In this document: piece after piece, positions 13,112 through 27,405 of the stretch | How positions within the stretch are numbered: the first letter of the stretch is position 1 | How the letters are laid out: each line of letters begins with the position of its first letter | Translations under genes and position numbers: made by a program | Assembly: GCA_013397935.1 (NCBI GenBank) | Contig: VZRN01000791.1 | Location: 124,001 to 188,000, forward strand | DNA: 64,000 nt | Direction of reading: 5' to 3' | DNA from: Dasyornis broadbenti | Lineage: Eukaryota > Chordata > Aves > Passeriformes > Dasyornithidae | The notes under the pieces: generated by a model | Told to the model about the DNA's origin: nothing | Databases searched by the model: none | What the model saw: only the letters and a program-made list of their open reading frames with translations

Positions 13112-16100
13112 ACAAAGCAGCATGTGTTTTAGCAAAGTGAGTTCTGTGACTCATCCAGATAAAACCATGGTTTGTTGGTTTATTCTAGTTGTTTTAGAGA
13201 GCAGAGATGAACTTAATGGCCTTTACTTACAAAACTATACATGGAACAGGAAAAGGACAAAGAATAGAATATTTAGGCAGGATTTGGGGAACTTCAGTGT
13301 AACCATATAACTTCAGAAGAGAGAAGAATGTTTAATCAATTTCTTTCTGCTTGATACAGCACATCAAATGCTTGCATATGGAGAAGATGGTAGGGTATGT
13401 ATTATCTTAAACTTCACAGAGTGATACAGCATTATGGGATTTGCTTTCTGAAATTGGGGAAGGTGAAAATTTCTGACACTGACAGCAGAGTAGTGACCTG
13501 ACAAATGGTGCGATGTAAATCCAGAAAACATTTGCATCTTACACTTGACAGCTTTCAAGATTAGCAAGGGGATAAGTTTTCCAAATTTAATTCATGACTG
13601 AGATTTTTGTCAAGTACTTTTAATATTACTCTTCAGTTTTTGATCTGCTGCACAGCTTACTGCTAATCTTGAGCCCTGCCTACACACATAAGCAGTAAGG
13701 AAGTCAGTGTTATGAACGTCCCAGCAGCTTCCAGTTTGAGTGAATTATGTCTCTTAGTATTGTTTCTGCACAGACAAGAACTTAGTAATGCAGAGCTTTA
13801 CGGTTAGTAAAATAATTCTAGTAATTATGGTTAGTAATGGAGTCCTGTGGTTTGAAACAGTCTCCAATATATGAGTAAATAATGGCAGCTACTTCACATT
13901 GCATAAATTTATATTTAGCACTCCTTTTCCTTGATATTTTTTGTTTTGTTAAATATTCAAAACTTCCAGAAGATGGTTTGCTCCAGTAGTTTAGCTCTTG
14001 GCATGGTTTCTGTAACAGGACTTTTGTAGGGTGTCTGTTCCACAGTTCAGTTTGACCTGGCTCATCACACTGCTGTTGAATGATGCAACATGTTCTGTTT
14101 TAGCTTTGAAGTTTAGGTCCTTTACCTTCAATATTTAAGCCCAGTCAATGTGAGGTGCCCCACAGCAGCAAATTCCTAAGTGTCTACGGGAATCTTGGAG
14201 TGTGTCTTCTGAAAGTTCACCTGCAGGCTTGGTAAGGGTCATGTTCTGGTATTTCATCCAGACTCTCTTGTATCTGTGGGTCATTTCTTGTCACTGCTTA
14301 TCACTTTAAGTACCCTGCAGTGTTAAATGCAAAACTTCTGCACAACTTCTGGGGGCTGCAGGGGGAGGAGTCTAAAACTTTTGAGATAGTGGAAATAAGT
14401 GGTATGTTGCAGGGGTGACTACTGTGGATGTAGAGGCAGGTTAGCCATTTCTTAGTAGATTCACAGAATTTTTTGGCATCTTCTGTGCTTCGTAACATAG
14501 GGTATTGCCTGCTCTGTAAGAAAGTTCTTTTGTTATCTCAAAAGAACCTTAAGCCCTTGGTATCTGCAACCAGAAGGAAGGCAAACTTTCTGGCTTGTGT
14601 ATCAAAATATTGGTGTATCAGAGGGCCATAAGAGATGCATTGTGTCTTCCTGAGAGCCAGGGGGATAGGAGCAGGGGAAATGAAAATTGAGGATTTCTGG
14701 ATGTTTTGTGGGAATGGAGATGGAGCTGTGTTGGGGCATGCTGGCAGTGTTAGGCTCTGCAGAGCCTGCTGGCTGTCATTGTCCTGCAGAAGGGGCCTTG
14801 GAGTGCTGTTGCAGCCACCAGGGCAGCCCAGCTTGGTGTGGGGAGCTTTGGAGTTACTCCTGGGCAGCATGCAACTCAAGAACCAGCAGGCAGAAACTCT
14901 CTGTAATGGTGGTCACATATAGGTCCATAGTGGCTGTTTCATTTCTGCTGTGTAGGAGGGAAAAGATCTCTATTCCTCCCAAGAATGAGAAACTCCCACC
15001 TTTTGCTGGGGGCATGGTTACTCTCTGACCTACTACAGAGAGGTGTATGCTTACTTTAGAAACATCCCGCTTTTCTTCTGCTCTGAATGGTGCATGAAGC
15101 CCTCTGTGGGTCACTTTTTAATCATTATGTCCATCTGCAAGTAGAGCAGTGATAAGGAAAGATGGACTTCAGCACACCCAGTATGCTCACGATCTTTGAC
15201 TCTCTTTCCATTGCATCAGTGGCACAGGGCATAGACGAATGAATAACACAGTGGGTTTCTTTAGTGAATGCTGAATGGCTGAGTGTGAGCTGCCAGCAGC
15301 TTCATCCACAAAGAAGTGGGATACTGGGAGGAGCAATGTCTGCACCCAGAGGAGGAGAGGCAGGTGAATCATTTCTAGCTGGAATGCTCAGTCCAGTTTT
15401 ATTAGATATGGGAGTAGTTTTGAAGGCTGAGGTTGATGGCTCAGTCCAAAAGCTTGTTAATTTTTCTGGGCAGAAGTAATACATTTAAACTGTTTCTCAA
15501 AATGATTTATTCTTAGTTTTACATATGGTTACTCCTGAGGGCCACATTTCAGCTATACATTGAAAGTTTTGCATGAGTATGTATAAAAACTCAGCCCTCT
15601 TGCTATGGTGGGATGCCTTGTTTTAGGTGTGGATTCTAAATCGCAAAAGCAACATCCATAACTTGTGTTCACTTGTGTTTCTACTGGTTTCTAGTCTTCC
15701 TGTGAGGCATCATCATCTGTAAACAGCAACAATCTTTTGGGAAGCTTTTTATGTAAGCGTGAGACAGCAGAGCGCTGAGCATGCAGGGACCATGACTCCT
15801 TGTGAGGAGGCTCTCTTCGTGCAATAGAGCCAATGTTTGTTGTTTTTTTGGACATACTATACAGTACAGATTTTTTTCATAACCATAGAAGGAAGTTGGT
15901 GGCTCAGGCTGCAAGTTCTGTGACAGTGTGATAAACTCTACATAAAACTTGAGGGACCGTGTTAAATAAAAATAGAAGCTTTAAAAGGAGTATTGCAATA
16001 AAAGTCTTTATTTTCTTGCTAGAATTTTTCATGATGTTTGAAAGGGGTTTTTTAGTTGGCCGTTAAGTCACTTTTAGTTATGTTTTTTGCATTTTCTTTT

Positions 16101-16379
16101 CCTTCTTTAATGCTGAACTGTTACTGTGCCTTTAGGGAAGGATAGCTGCTAGGAAACTGAAATTTTTATTGGGGCTTGCATTAATTCCAGGCGTGAGGTT
16201 ATAACCTAAATCTTACACCTTGTAATACAATGCTAAGCTCTGTGGTTTTCCATTATCTTCCTCAACAACTTTAAATTTGACTCTGGATTTTGTTGGTTTT
16301 TTTCTTCTTTTCTTTAATTCCCTCTGGTCAAGAAGCACTGAGGACGGGATATGGATTCAGGGTCAGAAGGGGGTTGTTT

Positions 16380-16460
16380 TGATTGGTATTTTTGTTTGGT
16401 TGGTTGCTTGGTTTGTTGTGGTTTTGGGGTTTTTTTTGTTTGTTTGTTTTTTTGTATTTT
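16380..16460 (+). repeat. T/G-rich tract
   Basis: Low-complexity plus-strand T/G sequence dominated by GTTTG and GGTTT motifs. Confidence 0.75.
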
Positions 16461-19400
16461 AAATATAATTTAAGGAAAGACAAAATTGATCAATGTTCTC
16501 TGAATTAAGTGGAACTGTATGCCAGGCTTTTCAAACAGTGATATTTGCAGAAGCTGTTGTAAACTGGGACTGACAGTGGCTTAGGAGAACCACTTTTCCC
16601 TTGGACATGTCAGCACTCCTGGGTTGTTTAGTCTGGGTGGAAGTACCACAGCATGCATTTCGTTAGAAAGGATTTGAGTGATCTCAGGTACTTTAGTGGT
16701 GAAAAAATTATTTTAGTTTTATGTTTCTTGTGGCATTTGCTTGAGCTATACTTCAGACATAATGGACACTACACTTCAGCCTTTGGCTGCTTGGTAATGC
16801 TTTCATTGCACCTGCAAGGCTGCATAATTTTGTATGGTCTACTTCTGCAATGGATGCACATACTTGGTAATTTCTATTGCCAACAAGCTGTTGGTGAGTC
16901 TGGAATGTTTAATCTTGTGCAAATTATATTTGCAGATATACCAGATGAATTGTATGTTAAAGAGCTCTCCCAGTGTCAGAGGTTTTGCCTTTGCCCTGCA
17001 AGACGAGGAGCAGGGAAATTGCTTTGTGATCTGAACCTGAACAGCACATGTCCAGGTCAGAAAGCTCAGGGAGGTCCAGCTCCCACCACGATTTGCATCA
17101 GGAGCAGCAATTCCTATGAGTCCCTCTGTTGCAGGAAGGGACTAGGCTGAGTGTTTGTGACTCTGGAGGCAGCCTGACAGTGTCAGCCAGTTCCATCAGC
17201 TGCTGCTGCAGCTGAGGAGAATCAGTGTCTGTGATTCAGGCTTGGTCTGAACACTTGTGTGGGTTTTAACTGTGCCTCCTAGGTGCTGGATTTTGTATAT
17301 TGCCACGTGTGATCTCTTGTGCTGATGTACACACATGAGCAGAGGTTTAAAATTTTATAAAGTGAGTTGGATGCTAAAGTTGTGCTTTGCTGCCATTTTA
17401 TTTGGAAGGGCGTCTGAATGTGACTTTTCAAAATCATAGGAGAGGGAAAAAGATGCAAAGGTTACTTAAATTCTTCACCACCAATTTTTATTCTTTTGGC
17501 AGCTGAGGTTTAAGAAAAAAGGTCTAGATCTTTGGTTTAAAGAAAGCATAATAGAGGTGGTTTTGATTTATAAATAGTACTTGAATATCAAAAGGTATTT
17601 GGGAACATTTCAGGCTGAGAAATAGAAAAAATTTTTTGCTAGCATATTGTTTACTTAACTTCACTATGGCATTGACTAGTGTGCATCTCTATGATCTGTA
17701 AGCTTTGGGGACTGAAGGCTTTAGAGGTGAGAACAATTAAAGCTGGAGTATCTAGGATTGCAACAGCAGGACTTTGGATCTTTGAGAGGTTGTATTAATG
17801 TGTATACTTAAAAGTTTCTGCCACTGTTCTGTAAGCAAATATTTATGACTGGAGAATTTACAGACTAGAAAGAGAAGTTTGCTCTCAGTAGTGGTGATCG
17901 GGCCAAAGACACAGATCAGCATCTCTGCAGAGAGTGGCATTCCCAAATAAAATGTAAAGAACTTACTTCCATGTATATCCCTAAAGCTTGTGAAATCATA
18001 TGGCAAAATCATGGTAAGGGTCTTTGCAACAGTGACTGGGAAAGATACAATGTCATTTGGGAAGGGGGACAGAAGTGACACAGAGTGTGGGGACAGGAGG
18101 AGCTGTAGCTGGCATGTGTGGGGCACGCATGTCTTCTGAGTGTGAGTTTCCTGAGAATAGTCGGCTGAGTCTGAGGGAGGCCCGGCTTTTGGATCTGGGT
18201 TGTCACATCCCCTGCTATTGCAGCGATGATGGGAAGTGGTGTTCATGGTGGGAGAGCAGGCAAGCCGTGTCAGGAGGAAGGAGGCAGAGGGCCCTGGCAG
18301 CTGCACAGAGCCAGCCTGGGCTGCCTCTTCCTCTTGCATGGATGGGAGAGGCAAGGCCTCTGCACAGAAAGGGCAGCTGGATTTGGGCTTGTGAGTGAAA
18401 CAAGTTGTGACAGGAGAGCAGAAAGCGTTCTGGAAAATCGCAGGGTTGAGGAGAGCTCCTGATCAGAGTATTTTGAGGGAGAGGAGTAGGGGAGAACCCA
18501 CTTTGAAGCTAGGCAGTGCCTACCCTCCCCTGTCTGTATCTCCAGGTGCTCCCCTGGGTTTGGCAGGCACACCCTTTCCTTTCACCTGCTGTAATTTAGC
18601 AGGCTGTCCCTCTTGGTAAAGGTCATGTCACCGTATTGTTCCCCTTTCATCAGTCACACAGTTCAGTGTTATTTCCTGTCTCAGGAAGCCACTTCTGCTT
18701 CCCCACAGGGATATTTCAAAGCTGAAGCATTTTTACCCTGGGCATATGTGGCCTGTGCTCATAGGGCAACTGCCTGGACTAACCTGCTCTTTCTAGACAA
18801 CCTTCCTTCCCCATCCAGAGGTCAGGACAGATAAACTGAAAAGCTCTTCATACTGACAGTCTTTTTGGGGGGAGAAAAAATCCTAATTTTTTTTTCTAGT
18901 CATTGTAAGAGACTTGGTATATGAGGTATGTGTCAGGGAAAGAGTGTCATGTGCTGAACATAATCTCTGGGTGACCTAAATGTCTATCCCTGTCCTGTTG
19001 GTCCATCGGATGTTCGCTGGGATGACTCACACCGTACACTGGGGGTATGTGAGATGGTCAAGAAACTCTCACTCCTGGAAGGAAACAACCTGTGTTCTTA
19101 CAAATGCATTTTTATCAGTTCTGAAGAGATGTAATATTAGTTGTTTAATAAGAACATTGTAATAAATATAGATGCATGACCCACTGCTGCTGAAATTGCA
19201 ACAGTCAACCATTTTTCTGGTTCAAGCCTGTTCATACTGTGTCTGGACTGAGGTGGGGAGAATCAGACTGTGGTAGCTGACAGATGCTGAAAACATTCAA
19301 CAGCTTAATCACAAAATCCAGAAATTAAGCTAACACAATAGTTTTGGGCCATGATCCAGCATGTGTTTGAACACCCAGCTTTGAAACTATTTGAGTATTT

Positions 19401-22231
19401 AAACAGATTCTTAAAGACCTAATTTTTTAGTCTAGAGATAGCAGGGCCCATACTGAGTGGGCACAGGATATAGCTGTGCGTTGTATCTTTCTGCTCCTTG
19501 CAGAGTGTGTTGGGCTATCATGACTTGCAGAGAAATAGTTTAGATAGGGGATTGATCTAGCTCAGTCTTCCCAAGTCTGATGCAAGTTCACCTCTTTGGC
19601 TGACTTTTTAAGCCTCCGTTTTTAAATTGCACACACATGGGTTTTCCCATCTGTAAAATATATGAGAATGGATATATATTTTTTTGTGCCTGTCAGCAGG
19701 GAATATGCAGCTTACTAAGCTTTCTTGAGTATAATTTTAAATGGAGAAAATGCTTCTATATAAACTGAGATTATCTCATCACAATATTTTTATGATAGTT
19801 AATTAAAATGTGAGAAAATCCTTTAGAGCAGATTTGCAGTTTTGTGACTTTTATGAGACTTAACATGAGAGATCTATTTTTATAGTTATGCCTTCTTATT
19901 AGTTTTGGGATTAGGATATGTTTAAATGCATGGCTGTCAAAGCCTCTGATGATTACTTGTTTATTTTGAAGTATAGACTAATTCAGTTATGGTCCCATTG
20001 ATGTGTTGTTTGTGTCCCACTTTTCAATGAGCTACTGTAGTGCTTTATTGTTACTGCTATTTAAAATAAACTCCCCGAATAGTTTTAATTTTAGCTTGTA
20101 TTTTTTTTAAATAATAAGTTTTGGTGAAGCATATTTGATTAGATTGTTGTGAATAATGATCATTTAGGTTGTTCCAGCTCCTGGACATCCATTTTCATTA
20201 GACTGGAAGATTGTAAAATGTAAGTGAAGGAAGGACACTATGACTAGCTGCAAGTGACTTAAATACTTAAAAAGTTGTCTAGACATAAATAAAATCCTTT
20301 CAAATCTTGGTTCTGAGTGCATAAAAATGTGCTAGGATGCAGGACCTATAGAAAATTTACTGGGACAGAGTGGGAGTTACTGAAAACTGGTGTGTACTCT
20401 GTTTTCTTTGCAGTGGACAGGCACATCAGTGGAAGATTGATCTTTAGTCATGGTACTTTCTACTTGAATTTGTGCTCAGTCTAATGAAAGAATGGGCTTA
20501 AATATTTTTTTTGTCTTGCTTTAACCATGCCTATGCTAGCATGACAACATGAATCTTTTAATCACAGGCTCATCTGTCATCTCAAATAGCACCTAGGAGT
20601 TCTTTGCAGAGTTTCTCAGTCTATGAATCATTCCATCAGAAGTGAATGTGTTGAGGATTCAAAGGCCTTTGCCTTGACTTATTTGTGTGAGTGACCATGG
20701 GGAGAGACTTGTGCTCTAGGCCAGTGGGAAATTATGCAAAGGAGTAAAGGACACTGCACTTTTGTGCCTGTGGGTCATTAAACACAAGCTTCAGGGGTTT
20801 TGGGATGATCTAGAGAGGAGACACATCAGTTAAGTATTAGGTACTCAGGGCTAACTACCCAATAGACCTTGCTCAGGAATATAATGTATGTTTCCCTGGT
20901 GCTTTTACACCAGCCCAGGTGAGAGCATGGATGCGCTTATGTGAGCAGACTGCACTGTCAAAAGCGAAGCAAGAGAGAGGAAGAAGGGCGAATTGTTGTG
21001 CTTCCAGGAGTACACATGCTGGTGAGAGCTATGTTTATATTAGCAGACTATTCTGATACAGGTAATCAATAAGAATTTGTCTACCAAACTAGGCCTTGGA
21101 GATATAGAAACATAGGATGGTGAGGTTTGCCAGATTTCTGTGACACAGATCTTCTTGGGAGACTTGTGGAACAATGACTAATGATTGCTTCTGACTCCTA
21201 GATTCCCTCACAGAAAAGTGGTAACTTAACCTTGCATCTCATTTTGCCTCAGGCTATTTACCCAGTAATAACACTAAATACACTGAAGTAGTCCATATCA
21301 AACTGTTAAATAAAATACTAGCATTTCACATACAAGCTTTCATACCAGTGCAATGGGATGCATACTGAAAGGTAGATTCAATTATATTGCTGTTGCTTAT
21401 CAGAAGTTAGCAAATAGTAAATGCAGTTTTTCATTTTTATAATCAATTACCTAGCCCTGAAACTTGTTAACAAAGGTTAGGAGCTGTAATAATTTTCAGT
21501 GAATGCCTACACATTATCTCAGTGTATTTCTACATGCTACATTTTAGGGAGAGAAGGGAGAAATGTTTCTTTCCCTAAAGTCTTTTAAACTGGCTTGTGA
21601 AAGACAAAGAGCAAGCCCTTCAATTTCTAAGATCAATTTACATTTGTCCGACAACAAAGATGATGGTGTGTACTTTCTCATTAGTCAAACACCTTTTTCT
21701 TTCAGTTGTAAGCATAGATTACTTTCAGCTTTGTGAGTTTAAAGAATACTTGGATCCCTGCGTGGTTAGTTCAACCAATCATTGTTCAGAATTTACAGAT
21801 AAGTGACATAGTAACAAAGGATAACTTCCTTCTTTTTTCATTATTTTATTCTGCTCCAGTGTTCTCAACAAGGATCCAGAATTTTTTGTGTGCAAGTTAT
21901 TAGTTGCTGGTGACAGGCAGTGAGTGCATTGTGCCATAAAATTGTCAATCTTTCAGTCCTGCGAGCCCAGTGTTTGCTGTTTTTTATACAACCTTTCATG
22001 TTCATATTTTTGACGTACCTTCTTATCAAACACTCCTTTATTTTTGTTCAAGTGTTCTATAATCAATATTTGATTATTGATTTTTCCATGATAGCATTTC
22101 TGGAGGCTTGTGCAGGCTTTTTTTCTGGTTTTCTGCTGGATGGCAGCATATTCTGTCAGAGTTACATACCTCTGCATAGCTTACTTCACTGAAATATTTT
22201 TTTTAAAAAGAGGTTTTGCCCAGTATAATCC

Positions 22232-22350
22232 CTGGAGGTTTGTTTGCTTGTTTTTGGTTTTGGTTTTTTGTGAGGTTTTTTTTGTTGTTGTTTATTTGGG
22301 GTTTTTTGTTTTGTTTGGTTTGGTTTGGTTTTTGTTTTTTTTTTTTAAGT
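22232..22350 (+). repeat. T/G-rich tract with TTTGG repeats
   Basis: Low-complexity plus-strand T/G sequence. It includes a short TTTGG tandem run at about 22313-22332 and a terminal run of T. Confidence 0.8.
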
Positions 22351-25300
22351 TTCTAATATCTGAAACTGCAGCTATCAGAAATGGTTGGCTCAAATTGCTG
22401 TGCTACACAGACCATGCCCAGCAGGATATTTGATTTGTTTATATTTCTTGATTATTTTGCTCAAGATAAAATTAATTTTGGTGAAACTGGGTGTCTTGAA
22501 GCTCTTCTTTATGTTTGTTTGTTTATTCTTCCATGAGCATAGTAAAATCTACTGAAATTTCTTAGTATTACCAGTTGAATTTTTGCTCATTTTTAATTTA
22601 AGAAAAATCATTCTTGCTCTGTGTTAATTTTATAGTTATTTTGCCACAACTATTTTATTTCTTGTTCAAGGCTAGCTGTCATAGACCAGTTAGTTTCTGA
22701 ATCATACTGTATCACAGGCATCCTATTTTTCAAAGAGCATTTAATTGACATTAGTCAGGCTCTCATTCAATACATTTTCTGTTTCAAGTATTATCTTCTT
22801 TTAATTGATTTGTGTCCTGACTGCACCTCTGTTTTTAGAAGTGGTAGATAACAGTTGAATCTCCGGCAATGTCTAGTCGTTTTAAGTTTGTAGAATTTTC
22901 TTGTTTTCTTTTTCCTGGGTCCTCACTGAGAAACTCAACTGCGAGCTGCAGATTGCAGCAGCAGTGAAAATGAAAGCATTTCTCAGGTACACTTGATATC
23001 TTTATTTAACTCAGAAATCTTTATTTAACTGGAAGAAATACTAAGAATAGCAACCTCCTCTAGCCTGACCAGCTCAATTCTCCTTCAAGTCTCGATATCT
23101 GTGTTTAGTTGGGACTATTTTTCTGTTATCCAAGATCATGCATGTCTTCTCAAGTTGCCCCAACCTTCTGCACAAATTAGTCAGGAAATCCAGATCACAC
23201 AGATGAATTAACCAACTCTTTGGTGAGCAGGGGATTGATTTTAGGGTAGGGCAGGTGTCTTCTGGCAGTGTTTTTCTGCGGTGCCAAGTGTGCCTGGGGC
23301 TGTGCAAGGATCCTGGAATGAACTCAGCACTCTGGTGTGGAGAGATGTAGCCGTGGTGCTGTGCTAGGAGTTGATTCATGGAAGTGCTGCTCAGTTGCAT
23401 TGTCAACAAAGCAATTTTCCTTCTAGTTTTGTTGCTTCCTCGTGGAACATCAGCTCAGAGGTACCCGAGCCATACAAAGGAGTTGGAGCCTTGCAAGACT
23501 CTTTCTCAAAGTCCAGGATACGAGAAGGACATAAGAATGAGTTGTGCCCCTTGCAGAGATGAGAGAAGTGTATTTGAATGAAACTGTAGTTTTTCACCAT
23601 CACCACGTTGTCCTGGCCAGGTGAGGTTGTCCCTCTAGCAAATGCTGCTGCAGCTGAGGCAGTGCTGCTGCAGGATGCCTGGGGGAGCAGTACTTGCCTG
23701 GCATTCTTCTGGCCAGCTAGAACACTCAGTGGAACTCACTCCTGTCATCATCTAAAATGACAGAATGAAAGAATTTAAGTAGCCTGAGAAGGACTTTGTT
23801 ACTGCATGAAAGGAGAAATTGGATGGAGATGGAAAAGCTAAGTAAAAGGTAACGGAGAAGAAAAACGGAGGAAATGAGGGCTGTTGCAGATTTTTTTTCA
23901 TAAATTTAAAAAAAATTAAAATCTTTTACTGGCATTAAGTAATAAATCTCAGGAATGGTCTCTTTGCTTTCTATATTTTGCACAGCTTATACAAATTATA
24001 TAACTGTACTTCATTTATGTCTATCAGTAATTGAGTCTGTAATTAAGGCTTTTATTACCAATAAACTCATGTGATTCTGTGTGCAGTGAATATTATTAAA
24101 GCCCATTTTTCATTATAAATTTCTCCTGATGATCAGTTATTAAAGTGGTATTTTTAAATTTTAAAATAAATGACACAAAGCACTTAGTTGGCAATTTTTT
24201 TTGTGAACACAGAGTAGAAGAGAGCAGTACAACAGAGATGATGATCCGAACATTGCCATCTCCATTTTTTTGTCTCACTAAGAAAACACAGAATTATTTT
24301 TTTTCAACCTTTATTGTAGGCCATGAGTATCGCTGACTAAATTCTCTGTTGCTGTATTCCAGTTCTTTGTTTTGCTTTATTTCTCAAAAGCTATGCAAGT
24401 TCAGATGCAAGGAAAATAAACTGTAGCAGAGGTTTTCATAAGCTGGTGCCTGCAGATTAACATGCCTTTTTTTCCTTGAGTTTTGTGTCCTGTTATTGCA
24501 CTGTAGAAACATCCTACAGAAGGGAAAAACTCAGTGGTACGAGTGGACTCCTGATCACTGTATTTTCATATAGTGTGTGACTGATTTCCATAAAATAAGG
24601 CAATTACTACTTAATTATTTGCTGTTACTGTCTGCATTTTTGTATTGAAAATACAGGTTAGATAATGTTTTGAATTGAAACTTGATGAAGGAGAGCATCC
24701 GCTGTACAGCAATGGTTTCTGCACCAGCATGGGCTGTTTATCAGCATCCAGAACAGTTTTTCCTCCTACCAAGTGACTTGTTACTGAAGCTGGAACTGCT
24801 GCTTTGAAAACTCTGGTCTTTAAAAGCAGATCTGTACTTCAGACTTTTTGTTCTTTTCCACAGTTCGAGGAAACAGGCGGCTGACTTTTTTGTTTTTTTT
24901 TTTTTTCATATTCCTCTCCTTTCTTCCTTTTCTCCTGTCCCAGTCCCTGACAGTCTTGGCTGTCTTACTCCCGTTTCAGTACAGCTCTCATGGCCTTGCC
25001 TCATCAGCCAAGGTAATGAAGAGGCACACCAGGCTACTCTCAGGATGCAGTTTCCAGCTAATTGTGTGCTCTTGAATTGTCCTCTTAGGAGAATTATTTC
25101 CAAGATGCATTGTATGTCCCTTCATGTAGCTGGTTTCAAAAACACCTTTGGGTGTTAGACGTACTAAGGCAGCTGTCCAGTACCTTCTCTGGCTTTGATT
25201 CATTTACATGCTGCGAAAGTGGAGCATCCTGATAACACCTCATCACTTGGAAGGTCACTTCAGCAGCTCTTCCAATTAAGTTGTCTGTATTAGTAAAACA

Positions 25301-27405
25301 GATTTTTTTTTTTCCTCAGATTTTCTCAGACTGACGCTGAAGTCTCTCATGTCCCTTGGGCAGTTGCTGTAAAATGTCAGGAAGTGAAGAAAAACAGTGA
25401 TTTCAACATGTTATGTACTATTCTTTCAAAACTCCTTTGATGTCAAATTGCAGGGCTTGTTCAGTGTAGCAGTGCTATCCTTAGTGGAAGCTAGGTGATG
25501 TGTAGCTTCTGTCCGCTGAAATCAAATCACCTTTCCTGCTGAGGTTTTGCTTGCTTTGTCTTAATTTCTTTTGCTGATCTTAGAAAGCATTTAATTTTTT
25601 TTTTAGCAGTGTGTTTTCAAAGTAGAATAACTCACAGAAATGATTGGTTAAGTTTCACCATTGCAAAGAGCCAGGGTTCATTGTTTTTACCATTATTAAG
25701 TGTACTAAATAAACAGGCAAGTCCCTGATTATTTCTAATACTGATAAACTAATTCTGTGCTGTTACAAGGGGGCAGCTCTGCCAGTGAGATCTCTGTGGC
25801 CCCGTATCCACTGTGTTTGTATGTAACTTCTTTATTAAAATACTAAAGTAGTGAAGTTCTGTACTGGTGTATTTTAAACACAAAATTACTTTAAATTACA
25901 CATTTTTATGATTGTTTCTCTCTTTCTCCTAGTCTAGCATGAAATCCCTCGTCTAGGATTTTTTGTGCTTTAGAGCAGAAAGCAGAATAGCCTGCCTGCT
26001 CTAATACATGCAAGAACATGTCTTTGTGGCTGTGAAAGCTTGCTATGTTTGTGTACGATTGATTGCTATACTTCACTTTTGAGTTCTTTTTTTGGTTTTG
26101 TCCTTCAGAAGTTTTACTAGGATAGTTTGTAAGTGCCAATATCGTGCCTTAAGTGGTTAGATATTAAATGTTAGATATTCTTAGGTGCCATGTTCTTTAT
26201 TGATGTTTTCAAATAGCACTAAATATTGCTGGGGAAAAAATATAAAGCTAAGCACAAGAGATCTTTATGAATAATTGTATATTTTCAGAAGTGTTATGCT
26301 TAGCTTAATGCATGCTTTAATTCTCCAGAAAGCACCCGAGCGAAAGACACAATGCAACAAGCTTAATCTCTTTCTCTTCTTCTCTTCAAATCACATCTAT
26401 CACTGCACTGCAAATGGTTCTACTGTTTTTAATGCCAGAAAGGTGTGAGCAGATCATGGAGCTAGGGGAAAATTGCAAATTATTGTAGAGGAAGATTTGT
26501 GATAAAAGGACAGAAGTAAGAATTAGGATGTTGATGCCAATAATGAGGTATGGAGAGCAGGAGAAAATACCTTAAAAGAAAGTATATTCATGAAACTGCA
26601 ACTTAAAAATTTGTAGGATAAAACATATCTAACTGATCAGCAGGAAATCTGGACCATATAAAACTCTTCCATTAGAGTATAATTTTTTAAAAACTTGTGG
26701 TTAGTATGGTATTGAGATTGGTTGTATTCAGTTTGGAGTTGATGGCGATGAGCTAAGTGGAGGACTGTGCTTACCTGTTTAATCTTTACTCAGGTCTATT
26801 GATAGATTTTTTAGATGATGTAAAGCTAAATTTAGACTCATGGTGGGTCATCAAATATGATCCATTTTAATTCTGTAATGAGCTCTATCTTTGGTTTTCT
26901 GTTTTAGGTGTAACCCTTGACCCTAAAAATCTGCCAAACTGTAATATTAGTCTTCTGTGGCTACAGGTCGCCTGAGATCATGAAGTCCTTTAAATTCAGT
27001 GTTTGGATAACGCCGTAAACAAGAGTAAGATGAGTATGTGTGTGTGAAGGGAAGAGATGTATGTATTTTGCTTTCGATTTGGGTGCCCTTTCTGAAGCAA
27101 AATGTCTGTATGCTTCCAACACAAGATCAATGCATCTTTCTGGAGATCTAGTGAAACATGCTGACCTCCGAGCACATGGCACTGAACAAGATTCACAGAT
27201 TTTTATGAGAGGGCAAGAATGAATTACTTAAGCTGCTGCATTAACAAGGTTTGTTACTGTGAAGGTGCACAATCCAGGCTCTGCTGTCAGTCCCTGGGCT
27301 TACAAGCAGATTGGTTCAGTAGTGCTGATGCACATGTCTGTGAAATGTGGTTTAAGGAGGATGAGAAGTATTCCCTGGAGAAGGCTGTCTTTCTCTGAGC
27401 GAGTT

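Larger units (their letters stand above)
13112..27405 (+). other. Long intronic stretch, few recognised features
   Basis: Over 14 kb I recognise no exon, RNA gene or clear transposon. The open frames (up to 200 codons near 17752-18354, minus strand) lack recognisable domains and look like chance frames. Present are T/G-rich tracts at about 16380-16460 and 22232-22350 and several polypyrimidine-AG sites, for example at 24319 and 26907. A locally GC-richer segment at 18050-18600 has no family signature I can name. Confidence 0.5.

Noticed and set aside
17752..18354. 200-codon minus-strand frame
   Set aside because: No recognisable domain, signal peptide or splice context, and the composition is like the surrounding intron.
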